Shown here piece by piece: positions 36,919-47,433 of a DNA stretch of 64,000 nt. The translations under genes were made by a program, and so were the position numbers. Under the pieces are notes generated by a model that searched no databases, had not been told where the DNA came from, and was given only the letters and a program-made list of their open reading frames with translations. Every line of letters begins with the position of its first letter. The stretch's first letter is position 1. Source of the DNA: Magnetospirillum aberrantis SpK (GTDB lineage Bacteria > Pseudomonadota > Alphaproteobacteria > Rhodospirillales > Magnetospirillaceae); the NCBI RefSeq assembly GCF_011022235.1, contig NZ_JAAIYP010000037.1, forward strand, positions 1-64,000. Direction: 5' to 3'.

Positions 36919-37968
36919 TCAGCCGGTAAGGGGGGGGGCGAAGACGAGGGCTCTGTCGATGCTGATTGCCACCCGTTCTCCTTCGGCGGGGATGCCGGCA
37001 CCGGACAGGCGGCACCGCAGGTCGAGTGGCGAACCATCAGGTTGGGGCAGTTCCAGCAACACCTGGGTTACCGCCCCCAGGGGGCGGACGGCGCGGACCA
37101 TCGCGACGCCATCGGCGCTGGGGTGTGGGGTGATGGCTTCGGGGCGCACCACCACCTGGACGACGGCGCCGTCGGGGGTGCCTGTCGCCGGAAAGCGCCC
37201 CAAGGGCGTGTCCACGTTCTGGTCGCGCACAATTGCCGCCAGCGTGTTGACCTCGCCGAAAAAGGCGGCGACGAAGGCGTCGGCAGGGGCGTCGTACAAG
37301 GTTGCCGGACGACCCATCTGCACCACGCGGCCGTCGCGCATGATGGCGATGCGGTCGGCCATGGCCATGGCTTCCTCGGGATCGTGGGTGACCATCATTG
37401 TGGCGACGCGGTTGCGTTTGAGCACGCCCAGGGTCTCGTCGCGAATCTGGTCGCGCAGACGGCGGTCAAGCCCGGAAAACGGTTCGTCCAACAGCATCAG
37501 GCCGGGGGCCGGCGCCAGGGCGCGGGCCAGGGCGACGCGCTGTTGCTGGCCGCCGGACAATTGATGCGGCCAGGATTTGGCGTAATCGGCCATGCCCACC
37601 TGTTCCAGCATGTCGAGCGCGCGGGCGTGTCGTTCGGGGGGCGGTCGGTGGCGGATGCCGAATTCCACGTTGGCACGCACGTCGAGATGGGGAAACAGCG
37701 CGTAATCCTGAAACAGGAAACCCACATGGCGTCCCTCGGGCGGGACATGCCGGCCATCGCCCGACACGATCCGGTTGTTCAGCACCACCCGGCCATGCCG
37801 CGCGGTCTCCAGCCCGGCAGCCAGACGCAAGGTGGTGGTCTTGCCACAGCCCGATGGCCCCAGCAGGCAGACCAACTCGCCCGGCGCCACATGCAACGAC
37901 ACGTCGCGCACCACGGCGCGGGTGCCATAGAAATGGGACAATCCCTCGATCTTCAATCCCTCGGTCAT
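36919..37968 (-). CDS. fbpC: Ferric iron ABC transporter ATPase
   Basis: A 349-residue ABC ATPase. Walker A is GPSGCGKTT (about 37-45), the signature is LSGGQQQRVALARALA, and Walker B is LMLLDEPFSGLD. The C-terminal part (residues about 245-349) is a TOBE-like regulatory domain as in FbpC/PotA transporters. It overlaps the fbpB stop by 4 nt (ATGA), so the two are coupled. The subunit powers ferric iron import across the inner membrane. Confidence 0.93.
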   Translation of the reverse strand: MTEGLKIEGLSHFYGTRAVVRDVSLHVAPGELVCLLGPSGCGKTTTLRLAAGLETARHGRVVLNNRIVSGDGRHVPPEGRHVGFLFQDYALFPHLDVRANVEFGIRHRPPPERHARALDMLEQVGMADYAKSWPHQLSGGQQQRVALARALAPAPGLMLLDEPFSGLDRRLRDQIRDETLGVLKRNRVATMMVTHDPEEAMAMADRIAIMRDGRVVQMGRPATLYDAPADAFVAAFFGEVNTLAAIVRDQNVDTPLGRFPATGTPDGAVVQVVVRPEAITPHPSADGVAMVRAVRPLGAVTQVLLELPQPDGSPLDLRCRLSGAGIPAEGERVAISIDRALVFAPPLTG

Positions 37969-39623
37969 GAGTGGTCTCCTGGGCGGGACCGGGCGATGGC
38001 CCGGCTCAGCAACACCACCGGCGCCAATCCGGCGGCGACGATGGCCAGGGCCGGCAAGGCGGCGTCGGCCAGACGCTCGTCCGAGGCCAGGGTGAAGGTG
38101 CGGGTGGCCAAGGTGTCGAAGTTGAACGGGCGGATGATCAGGGTCGCCGGCAATTCCTTCATGACATCGACGAACACCAGCAACGCCGCCGACAACAGGC
38201 TGCCGCGCATGATCGGGGCATGGACGCGGCGCAGTGTCGCCAGCGGTGAAAGCCCCAGGGTGCGGGCCGCCGCTTCCATGTTGGGGGTGACCTTGTCCAG
38301 GCTGGCCTCGACCGTGTTGGCGGCCACCGCCAGGAAACGCACCAGATAGGCGTAGACCAGCGCCCCCACCGATCCGGTCATCAGCAAGCCCACGCCCAAT
38401 CCCAGATGCTGGCGGGCGAAAGCGGCGATTTCCCGGTCCAGGGCGGTCAGCGGCACCAGGATGCCGACGGCGATGACTCCGCCGGGAATGGCGTAACCCA
38501 ACGAGGTCAGCCGTAGCAGGACGGCCAGGAAGAGGGTCGGATGCAGGCGGCGGCCGAAGGCCAGAACCAGCGCCACCAGAACCGCCAGACCTCCGGTGAC
38601 CGTGGCCAGGATCAGCGAGTTGCCGGCTAAAGCGACGAACGCGGCGACATCGGTTTCGCTTCCGCTTGACCATGCCGCCAGGGTGATCGCCGGGATCGCG
38701 AAACCGAATGCCACCGGCGCCGCGCAAAAGACGAAGGCCAGGAAAGCGCGCCAGCGGCGCAGGCGGATGCGGGGCAAGCTGCGATAGCGCGGGGTGGTGT
38801 GGTGGGCGCGTGCCGCGCCCCGCGACAGCCGTTCCACCACGATCAGCACCAGCACGAACAGCATCAGCATCGCCCCAAGCTGGGCCGCCACCGCCGGCTG
38901 TCCCATGCCCATCCAGGTGCGGTAAATGCCGGTGGCGAAGGTGTCGACGGCGAAATACTGCACGGTGCCGAAATCATTCAGTGTTTCCATCAGCGCCAGG
39001 GCGACGCCGGCGGCGATGGCCGGGCGGGCCAGCGGCAGGGCGACGCCGACAAAGGCCTGCCATGGCGTGCGCCCCAGGGTGCGGCTGGCTTCGAGCACGC
39101 ACACCGATTGTTCCAGGAAGGCGGTGCGCGCCAGGATGTAGACATAGGGATAGAGCACCAGCGTCATCACCGTTACCGCCCCACCCAGCGAACGGATTTC
39201 CGGGAACCAGTAATCCCGCGCGCTGGCCCAACCGCCAAGGAGCCGCAACGCACCCTGGACCGGCCCGGCAAAGTCTAATAGTCCTGTATAGGTGTAGGCG
39301 ACGACATAGGCCGGCATGGCCATGGGCAGCAACAGCGCCCATTCCAGGCCGCGGCTGCCGGGAAAACGGCACATGGTCACCAGCCACGCCGCGCCCACGC
39401 CGCCGACCGCCACGCCCAGGCCGACCCCCAACATCAGCAACAGCGAATTGCCCACATAGGCCGGCAGCACGGTGGCGGCCAGATGCCGCCAGATGTCGAG
39501 CGACGGTGCCGCCAGATTGGCGACCACCGCCAGAACCGGCAGCGACACCAACCCGGCCAGAACAGAGATTGTCAGGACCCAGGCGTTGGGAGGGCGACAG
39601 GCCGTTTGTGGACGAAGGAGCAT
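37965..39623 (-). CDS. fbpB: Ferric iron ABC transporter permease (fused two-domain)
   Basis: A 552-residue permease with about 12 membrane helices in two BPD repeats. Each half has the ATPase-contact loop: EASRTLGRTPWQAFVGVALPLARPAI in the first, EAAARTLGLSPLATLRRVHAPIMRG in the second. ATG 39623 is chosen over an in-frame GTG at 39668, since a Fur-like operator lies at 39639-39657 and would fall inside the longer version. It is divergent from purQ, 138 nt away. Confidence 0.92.
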   Translation of the reverse strand: MLLRPQTACRPPNAWVLTISVLAGLVSLPVLAVVANLAAPSLDIWRHLAATVLPAYVGNSLLLMLGVGLGVAVGGVGAAWLVTMCRFPGSRGLEWALLLPMAMPAYVVAYTYTGLLDFAGPVQGALRLLGGWASARDYWFPEIRSLGGAVTVMTLVLYPYVYILARTAFLEQSVCVLEASRTLGRTPWQAFVGVALPLARPAIAAGVALALMETLNDFGTVQYFAVDTFATGIYRTWMGMGQPAVAAQLGAMLMLFVLVLIVVERLSRGAARAHHTTPRYRSLPRIRLRRWRAFLAFVFCAAPVAFGFAIPAITLAAWSSGSETDVAAFVALAGNSLILATVTGGLAVLVALVLAFGRRLHPTLFLAVLLRLTSLGYAIPGGVIAVGILVPLTALDREIAAFARQHLGLGVGLLMTGSVGALVYAYLVRFLAVAANTVEASLDKVTPNMEAAARTLGLSPLATLRRVHAPIMRGSLLSAALLVFVDVMKELPATLIIRPFNFDTLATRTFTLASDERLADAALPALAIVAAGLAPVVLLSRAIARSRPGDHS

Positions 39624-39638
39624 GGGAATGATGCTATT

Positions 39639-39657
39639 GAAAATGATTGTTGATAGC
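39639..39657 (-). promoter_or_regulatory. Fur-like operator of fbpBC
   Basis: Minus-strand GCTATCAACAATCATTTTC matches 13 of 19 positions of the Fur consensus and lies 16 nt before the fbpB ATG. Match is moderate, so confidence is limited. Confidence 0.5.
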
Positions 39658-39761
39658 AATCGCCGCACCGCGGCAAGCGGTTTGTCCCCCTTCGGGCTGG
39701 AAAGTGGATGGGTTCCGTATTAAGAAGACGGTTTCCGACCCAATTCTCTCAGGGATCGCCC

Positions 39762-40447
39762 GTGAAAGCCGCCGTCATCGTTTTTCCCGGCTCCAACTGC
39801 GACCGCGACGTCGCCGTGGCGCTTGAGGCCAGCCTGGGGGCCAAGCCGTATATGGTTTGGCACCGCGACACCGAACTTCCCGCCGTCGACCTGATCGTCG
39901 TTCCCGGCGGCTTTTCCTATGGCGACTACCTGCGTTGCGGCGCCATGGCCGCCCATTCGCCGATCATGCGCGAGGTCAAGGCCCGCGCCGACCAGGGCGC
40001 CCGCGTTCTTGGCATCTGCAACGGCTTCCAGATCATCACCGAGGCGGGGCTGCTGCCCGGCGTGCTGATGCGTAATGCCCAACTGAAATTCATCTGCAAG
40101 GATGTCTATCTGCGGGTCGAGAACGACCGCACCGACTTCTGCCGCTATTACCGCTCGGGCGACGTGGTGCGCTATCCCATCGCCCACGCCGAAGGCAACT
40201 ACTTCGTCGAGCCGCATACCTTCCGCGAGATGGAAGACAACGGTCAGATCGCCTTTCGCTATTGCGACAAGAACGGCCGGGTGGCGCCCGAGTTCAATCC
40301 CAACGGATCGTTGGGCAACGTGGCCGGCGTCTACAATTCCAAGTTCAACGTGCTGGGCCTGATGCCGCACCCCGAGCGTCTGGCCGAGGATCTGCTGGGC
40401 GGGTCCGACGGCAAGCTGATGTTCGATTCGCTGGTGGAGGCGCTGTC

Positions 40448-40451
<4 letters not shown>
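39762..40451 (+). CDS. purQ: Phosphoribosylformylglycinamidine synthase, glutaminase subunit
   Basis: A 229-residue class I glutamine amidotransferase of purine synthesis, step 4. The N-terminus [15 protein letters not shown], the nucleophile elbow LGICNGFQ, and the C-terminal MPHPER triad region are family marks. It starts at GTG 39762 (AGGGA 7 nt upstream), which gives the family's normal length. PurQ supplies ammonia to PurL. No purS lies upstream; the neighbour is the divergent fbpB. Confidence 0.95.
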
Positions 40452-42652
<2,201 letters not shown>

Positions 42653-42676
42653 TCCTCGGCTGTCCGCGCGTTTCAA

Positions 42677-42708
42677 GGGGGCCGTCCGGTGTCGGGCGGC
42701 CCCTTTTT
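42677..42708 (+). terminator. Intrinsic terminator after purL
   Basis: An 11-bp stem (GGGGCCGTCCG with CGGGCGGCCCC, one G-T pair) around the GTGT loop at 42689-42692 is followed by five T residues. It lies 25 nt after the purL stop. Confidence 0.85.
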
Positions 42709-42765
42709 GCTTGATGCTTTTCGTGGTAGTGATGCGGCGATAAAGTCCAGATAGTGGTGATATCC

Positions 42766-43257
42766 ATGCGCGTCATCGCCGTTTTATTGCCCTTGGCTCT
42801 TGTCCTAAGCGTGTCGGCTTGCGCTAACCGGCCTGTGGTCAAAACCTATCCGGTGAGCGGCGAGGTGATGATGGATGGCAAGCTACGCATCCTGTCCTCG
42901 CTGATGGCCATTCGCGGAACCCAGTTCCAGGTGGACAACGCGTTTCGCGTGCGCCCTGATGGTGACCGTCTGAGCGTTTGCATGTCCTATGTCTATCGTG
43001 GGCCGGCATCGCTGTGGGAACAGGCGCGGCGCGAATATCCCGGCATGTCGGCGGTGACCATCACGCCGCCAGCCGCGGAAAAGGCGCAACCGGTGACCAT
43101 CGCGCTTGACCCGGCGCCCGGTTACCGCTTGATTCCTGGGGTCCGCATGGGGGTCCAGGAATTGAAGACCATGCGCATGGCCTGTGTGACCACCGAATTG
43201 GCGTGGTCGACCGCGTATGAAGGAAAGGACGTCACGTTCGCCATCCTTCCGCGCTGA
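42766..43257 (+). CDS. Putative lipoprotein
   Basis: A 163-residue protein with a signal peptide and lipobox VSAC (MRVIAVLLPLALVLSVSAC). The mature part holds short strands with motifs QVDNAFRVRPDGDRLSVCMSYVY and MRMACVTTELAW. No domain is recognised. Upstream in-frame GTG codons at 42754/42757 would only extend the signal peptide. It is followed immediately by the RarD-like gene on the same strand and may be cotranscribed with it. Confidence 0.75.
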   Translation: MRVIAVLLPLALVLSVSACANRPVVKTYPVSGEVMMDGKLRILSSLMAIRGTQFQVDNAFRVRPDGDRLSVCMSYVYRGPASLWEQARREYPGMSAVTITPPAAEKAQPVTIALDPAPGYRLIPGVRMGVQELKTMRMACVTTELAWSTAYEGKDVTFAILPR

Positions 43258-43272
43258 TCAAGGAATGCCCAA

Positions 43273-44145
43273 CTGAAACATCATACCGCCCGTGCCGGTG
43301 CCCTTGCGGCTTTTGGTGCCTTCTTGTGTTGGGGATTGTTTGGCCTTTATTTCAAGGCGCTGGGCGAGATCCCCGCCCCCGAGGTGCTGGCCCATCGGGT
43401 GCTGGGTGGGGCGGTTTTCGCCGCCATCTTGCTGGCGGCGCTTGGCGGCTGGGGCGAGTTGCGGCCGCTCTTGTCCGATCGCGCCCGCTTGTTGCGGCTG
43501 GGGGCGTCGGCGCTGGCCATCGCCATCAACTGGGGGGTGTTCGTGTGGGCGGTGGCCCGTGGCCGGGCGCTCGAAGCATCGCTGGGCTATTACATCTATC
43601 CCTTGGTGTCGGTGCTGCTGGGGCGGCTGTTGCTGGGTGAACGGCTGAGCAACCGGCAATGGGGGGCGGTGGCCTTGGTGGCCCTGGGTGTCGGCTGGCA
43701 GGTGTCGCACGGCTCGGGCGTGCCGTGGGTGGCCTTGATCCTGGCGGTCAGCTTTGGTGTCTACGGCTTGCTGCGCAAGACCATCGCCGTGCCGGCCCTG
43801 GCCGGGTTGCTGGTGGAAACCGCGTGGCTGGTGCCGCTTGCCCTGATCTATCTGGTGGCGGTCAAGGGCGGCGCGGCGCCCGGCATGGGCGGCGGCACCC
43901 TGGCCTTGCTGGCGCTGGCCGGGCCGGTGACGGCGGTGCCGCTGGCGCTGTTCGCCTTTGGCGCCCGAAGGCTGAGCCTCTCGGCCATCGGCCTGATGAT
44001 GTACATGAACCCCACCGTCCAGATGCTGGTGGCGGTGTTCGCCTTGGGCGAGGTCTTCACCACCGCCCACGCCGTCACCTTCACCGCTATCTGGGCGGGC
44101 GTGGCGCTGTATGCGTGGCCGTCAACGGGACGACGGCCGGGGTGA
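43273..44145 (+). CDS. rarD: RarD-like EamA transporter, probable CTG start
   Basis: A 290-residue protein with about ten membrane helices. The RarD N-terminal pattern GALAAFGAFLCWGLFGLYFKALGEIPAPEVLAHRVL and later NWGVFVWAVARGRALEASLGYYIYPLVSVLLGRLLLGERLS are typical of the family. No ATG, GTG or TTG lies at the N-terminus: the frame has only CTG at 43273 before the first TTG at 43324, which would cut into the first helix. AAGGA lies 9 nt upstream of the CTG, so CTG is the probable start. An out-of-frame ATG (43265) would code for only three residues. Confidence 0.85.
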   Translation: MKHHTARAGALAAFGAFLCWGLFGLYFKALGEIPAPEVLAHRVLGGAVFAAILLAALGGWGELRPLLSDRARLLRLGASALAIAINWGVFVWAVARGRALEASLGYYIYPLVSVLLGRLLLGERLSNRQWGAVALVALGVGWQVSHGSGVPWVALILAVSFGVYGLLRKTIAVPALAGLLVETAWLVPLALIYLVAVKGGAAPGMGGGTLALLALAGPVTAVPLALFAFGARRLSLSAIGLMMYMNPTVQMLVAVFALGEVFTTAHAVTFTAIWAGVALYAWPSTGRRPG

Positions 44146-44245
44146 CGGCCATGTTCCGCGCCACTCGCCGATGCGGCTTTCGTTTGTCGCGGCAAGCGGG
44201 CACAATACGGCGCCCGCCTCACTCACAGCGACAGGAGTTTCGCCC

Positions 44246-44503
44246 ATGCCCATGGAAGCCGGTGACATCGAACGCATGATTCGCGAAGCTTTCCCCGATG
44301 CCCGCATCGTCATCGAGGATCTGCGCGGTGACGGTGACCATTATTCCGCCCTGGTGGTGTCCACGGCCTTTCAGGGGAAAAGCCGGGTGCAGCAGCATCA
44401 GATGGTTTATGGCGCGCTGCAAGGCAAGATGGGCGGCGAGTTGCACGCCCTGGCGCTTCAGACCGCGACGCCCGAGACCATGCCCGATTGGGCCAAGGAT
44501 TGA
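44246..44503 (+). CDS. BolA/IbaG family protein
   Basis: An 85-residue BolA-fold protein. It has the family helix-turn and strand pattern IERMIREAFPDARIVIEDLRGDGDHYSALVVSTAFQGKSRVQQHQMVYGALQGKM. The RVQQHQMVYGAL block corresponds to the BolA 'FxGxSRVxRHRxVY' motif. It partners monothiol glutaredoxins in Fe-S cluster trafficking and is followed by grxD 109 nt later. CAGGAG precedes the ATG. Confidence 0.9.
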   Translation: MPMEAGDIERMIREAFPDARIVIEDLRGDGDHYSALVVSTAFQGKSRVQQHQMVYGALQGKMGGELHALALQTATPETMPDWAKD

Positions 44504-44544
44504 CCGGGCTCAAGGCCGTTCCCATCTGAGGCAGGCAAGGAATG

Positions 44545-44573
44545 TTGCACTGCCCACAAACGCGGCTTAGATT
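44545..44573 (+). promoter_or_regulatory. Predicted grxD promoter
   Basis: TTGCAC (44545-44550) and TAGATT (44568-44573) are separated by 17 nt and lie 40 nt before the grxD ATG. The -35 region shares TGTTGCACTGC with the GNAT promoter at 24891. It indicates that grxD can be expressed separately from bolA. Confidence 0.55.
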
Positions 44574-44612
44574 GAAGTCATTCTAAATCCCTCCCTTTCA
44601 CAAGGCCGAGCC

Positions 44613-44945
44613 ATGACCAACCCCGTCTTCGAACGCATCAAGCAAGACCTGACCGAAAACGACGTCGTTCTCTACATGAAGGGAACCCCCATGTTCCCGC
44701 AATGCGGTTTTTCCGCCGCCGTGGTGCAGGTGCTGACCGAGTTCGGCGTCAAGTTCAAGGGCGTCGACATCCTGGTCGATCCCAGCTTGCGCGAAGGCAT
44801 CAAGCAGTTCAGCAGCTGGCCGACCCTGCCGCAGCTCTACGTCAAGGGCGAGTTCATCGGCGGCTGCGACATCGTGCGCGAGATGGCCGGCAACGGCGAA
44901 CTCAAGGCGCTGTTCGACCAAAAGGGTGTCGCCACCGCCGCCTGA
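44613..44945 (+). CDS. grxD: Monothiol glutaredoxin (Grx4 type)
   Basis: A 110-residue monothiol glutaredoxin with the CGFS active site (C31) and the TWPTLPQLYVKGEFIGGCDIVREM-like region (here SSWPTLPQLYVKGEFIGGCD). It carries [2Fe-2S] clusters with glutathione and BolA. It lies 109 nt after the bolA gene with its own predicted promoter, and is followed by a terminator. Confidence 0.95.
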   Translation: MTNPVFERIKQDLTENDVVLYMKGTPMFPQCGFSAAVVQVLTEFGVKFKGVDILVDPSLREGIKQFSSWPTLPQLYVKGEFIGGCDIVREMAGNGELKALFDQKGVATAA

Positions 44946-44967
44946 GGCCGGCTTCGCCTTCCTCAAG

Positions 44968-45000
44968 AAGCCGTCTTCCATCTTGGAAGGCGGCTTTTTT
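44968..45000 (+). terminator. Intrinsic terminator after grxD
   Basis: AAGCCGTCTTCCA (44968-44980) pairs with TGGAAGGCGGCTT (44984-44996, one G-T pair) around TCT, followed by a six-T run. Confidence 0.9.
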
Positions 45001-45055
45001 CGTTTGGTTTGGCGCTGTTTGACGGCACCATGCGGCGCAACCACGGAGTTCCACC

Positions 45056-45652
45056 ATGCCCCAGCTTCCCCGCACACCGCGGACCACGCCCCGCCGCAAG
45101 GCCGACCGGGTCAGCCATGACCTTGAAGCCATCGCCGCCGTGCTGGACGAAACCTTGGTGGTTCATGTGGGGCTGGTGCAGGACGGCCAGCCGCTGGTGT
45201 TGCCGTTGAACGCCTGGCGGGTGGGGGGGCACCTGTATTTTCATCTGGCAAGGGGCAGCCGCTTGGCCCAGGCCATGGCGGCGGGGGCGGAATTGTGTGT
45301 CACCGCCACGGTGTTGGACGGCTTGGTGCTGGCCCGTTCGGCCATGCATCATTCCATGAACTACCGTTCCGTGATGCTGTTCGGGGTCGCCCACGAGGTG
45401 ACGGACGAGGCCGAGAAAACCCAGGTGTTGACCGCTCTGGTCGATCATGTGGTTCCTGGCCGCGCATCGCAGGTGCGTCCGCCGGAGCCGAAAGAGGTGG
45501 CGGTCACCGCGGTTTTCGCCCTGCCTGTCGCCGAGGCCTCGTTGAAAGCCCGTTCGGGGCCGCCAGTGGATCGCCCCGACGACCGGGACCGGCCGGTGGC
45601 GGCGGGGGTGGTGCCGTTGACGCTGGCGCGGGGGACGCTGGAACCGGACTGA
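45056..45652 (+). CDS. Pyridoxamine-5'-phosphate-oxidase-like FMN-binding protein
   Basis: A 198-residue protein of the FMN split-barrel (NimA/FMN-binding) group. Family segments are LVVHVGLVQDGQPLVLPLNAWRVGGHLYFHLARGSRLAQAM, CVTATVLDGLVLARSAMHHSMNYRSVMLFGVAHEV. Members bind flavin nucleotides and often reduce nitro compounds or are putative. Substrate unknown. The C-terminus is Pro/Asp-rich. Confidence 0.8.
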   Translation: MPQLPRTPRTTPRRKADRVSHDLEAIAAVLDETLVVHVGLVQDGQPLVLPLNAWRVGGHLYFHLARGSRLAQAMAAGAELCVTATVLDGLVLARSAMHHSMNYRSVMLFGVAHEVTDEAEKTQVLTALVDHVVPGRASQVRPPEPKEVAVTAVFALPVAEASLKARSGPPVDRPDDRDRPVAAGVVPLTLARGTLEPD

Positions 45653-45779
45653 CTTTCATGGCACCCGACCCGTTTAGCGGGAATTGCCCGCTTCCGGCGC
45701 ATGGCTGCCTTGGCGTGTTGCCGGTTTGACATTAAAGATGTACCGGCAATACTTGACGTTGTGCTCTCCTTTCGCGCGG

Positions 45780-46592
45780 ATGGCACGAATGGAAAATAAC
45801 GGTACGGTGTTGCCAATGATGCCCTCAAGGGATGTGAATGACCGGGGTGTGGACGCGCCGGACGTTCAGGTGGTGTTGGGCATGCTGCATCACGCCACGA
45901 CCGAATTGGCGCGGGTCAATGCCGAAATGGATCTGCTGGTTCAGGCGGTGTCTCACGATCTGCACGAACCGTTGCGCATGGTCAACGCCTATGCCCAGCT
46001 TTTGGCGCGGCGCTATGCCGGCCAACTGGATGCCGAAGCCGACGATTTCCTGACCTTCGTGTCCGACGGCGCGCAGCGCATGCATGGCCTGACCGAGGAT
46101 TTGCTGGCCTATGGCGCCGCCGGCCGTTCCCCCCTTCGGCGGGGGACATGCGACAGTGCCGCCGTTCTGGAGTTGGTGTTGGCGCAATTGGCCCCGGCCA
46201 TCGCCGAAAGCGGGGCGTCGGTCGTCGCCCAAGGCATGCCGCTGGTGGTAGCCGATCCCGAGGCCTTGTACCGTCTGTTTTCCAATCTGTTGGACAACGC
46301 GATCCGCTATCGCCATCCCGCCCGCCCGCCTTCCGTTCAGGTGGTAGGCACCGAGGTCGAGAGCGGCTGGCATTTCCGTGTCACCGACAACGGCCTGTCG
46401 CTGCCTGTGGGCGAGGTGGACCGTATTTTCATGGTGTTCCAGCGCCTGCATGGCAGCGAGATGCCGGGAAGCGGCCTGGGGCTGTCCATCTGCAAACGTA
46501 TCGTCGAACGCCATGGCGGCCGTATCTGGGCGGAACCTCACGAAGACGGTGTCGGCGCCACCTTCCACTTCACCTTGCTGCGGCTGTTGTAG
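45780..46592 (+). CDS. Short soluble histidine kinase with altered G1 box
   Basis: A 270-residue kinase without membrane helices or a recognisable sensor domain. HisKA is VSHDLHEPLRMVNAYAQLLARRY with H59, of the same group as the kinase at 8072. The ATPase has NLLDNAIRYRHPARPP (N box), but the G1 box DxGxG reads DNGLSL (second Gly replaced by Ser), then SGLGLSICKRIVERHGG. The change may lower ATP binding. Start ATG 45780 or 45789 are both possible. No response regulator adjoins. Confidence 0.82.
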   Translation: MARMENNGTVLPMMPSRDVNDRGVDAPDVQVVLGMLHHATTELARVNAEMDLLVQAVSHDLHEPLRMVNAYAQLLARRYAGQLDAEADDFLTFVSDGAQRMHGLTEDLLAYGAAGRSPLRRGTCDSAAVLELVLAQLAPAIAESGASVVAQGMPLVVADPEALYRLFSNLLDNAIRYRHPARPPSVQVVGTEVESGWHFRVTDNGLSLPVGEVDRIFMVFQRLHGSEMPGSGLGLSICKRIVERHGGRIWAEPHEDGVGATFHFTLLRLL

Positions 46593-46603
46593 CCATGAAC
46601 GCA

Positions 46604-46633
46604 AAACGCCCCGGCCGTCTGGCCGGGGCGTTT
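46604..46633. terminator. Bidirectional terminator between the kinase gene and rpsD
   Basis: AAACGCCCCGGCC at 46604-46616 is the exact complement of GGCCGGGGCGTTT at 46621-46633 around GTCT. It serves the convergent kinase and rpsD transcripts. Confidence 0.88.
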
Positions 46634-46655
46634 CGGGTCGGAACTCCCGCGCTGA

Positions 46656-47273
46656 TTAGCGCGAGTAGAATTCGATGACCAGGTTCGGTTCCATCTGCAC
46701 CGGATACGGCACGTCGGCCAGCTTGGGGGCGCGGATGAACTTGCCCTTCATGTCCTTGAGGTCGACTTCGACGTATTCGGGGATGTCGCGCTCGGTCGAG
46801 TTGGCGGCTTCCACGACGATGGCCAGGTCCTTGGACTTGGTCTTCACCTGGATCAGGTCGCCGTCCTTGACCTGATAGGACGGAATGTTGACGCGCTTGC
46901 CGTTCACCATGATGTGGCCATGGTTGATGATCTGGCGCGACTGGAACGGCGACACCGCGAACTTCATGCGGTAGACGACCGCGTCAAGGCGGCGCTCGAG
47001 CAGCTCGATCAGGTTCTCGGAGGTGTCGCCACGGCGGCGCACGGCCTCGTCATAGAGCTTGCGGAACTGCTTTTCCGAGATGTTGCCGTAATAGCCCTTC
47101 AGCTTCTGCTTGGCCATCAACTGGGTGCCGAAATCCGACGGCTTCTTGCGGCGGGCGCCGTGCTGGCCGGGAGGGTTCTCCTTGCCGCGAGCCAGCGGGC
47201 TCTTGCCACGGCCCCACAGGTTCACGCCCAGACGGCGGTTGATCTTGAATTTCGCTTCGACGCGCTTGGTCAT
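46656..47273 (-). CDS. rpsD: 30S ribosomal protein S4
   Basis: A 205-residue S4 protein that nucleates assembly of the 16S rRNA 5' domain. Family marks include [56 protein letters not shown] and the S4 RNA-binding domain [48 protein letters not shown]. Here it stands alone, outside the alpha operon. It has a well-formed promoter at 47395. Confidence 0.98.
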   Translation of the reverse strand: MTKRVEAKFKINRRLGVNLWGRGKSPLARGKENPPGQHGARRKKPSDFGTQLMAKQKLKGYYGNISEKQFRKLYDEAVRRRGDTSENLIELLERRLDAVVYRMKFAVSPFQSRQIINHGHIMVNGKRVNIPSYQVKDGDLIQVKTKSKDLAIVVEAANSTERDIPEYVEVDLKDMKGKFIRAPKLADVPYPVQMEPNLVIEFYSR

Positions 47274-47372
47274 GTTACGTCCTTAAACAGTCCCGGCTGT
47301 TACCGGTTGGGGTTTGTCCCGATAGTCCCTGCCCGGCAAGCCGGAGGCGTGGTGAACACACACGTCACCCAC

Positions 47373-47384
47373 ATTCTCGAGAAT
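47373..47384. repeat. Palindrome ATTCTCGAGAAT in the rpsD 5' leader
   Basis: A perfect 12-bp palindrome at 47373-47384, a few bases downstream of the predicted start site. It may be a protein site or an RNA hairpin in the leader. Function unknown. Confidence 0.45.
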
Positions 47385-47394
47385 GAAGCGGTGC

Positions 47395-47423
47395 TTATAG
47401 GCGTGGCGTGCGGCCCGAGTCAA
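47395..47423 (-). promoter_or_regulatory. Sigma-70-type promoter of rpsD
   Basis: On the minus strand TTGACT (47423-47418), a 17-nt spacer and CTATAA (47400-47395) are placed 122 nt before the rpsD ATG. This is the best housekeeping-type promoter seen in the window. Confidence 0.8.
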
Positions 47424-47433
47424 GGGCGTAGCG

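Noticed and set aside
37965-38727. Upstream extension of fbpC to 38727
   Set aside because: The extension runs through fbpB coding sequence in another frame; the real start is ATG 37968 in a 4-nt overlap.
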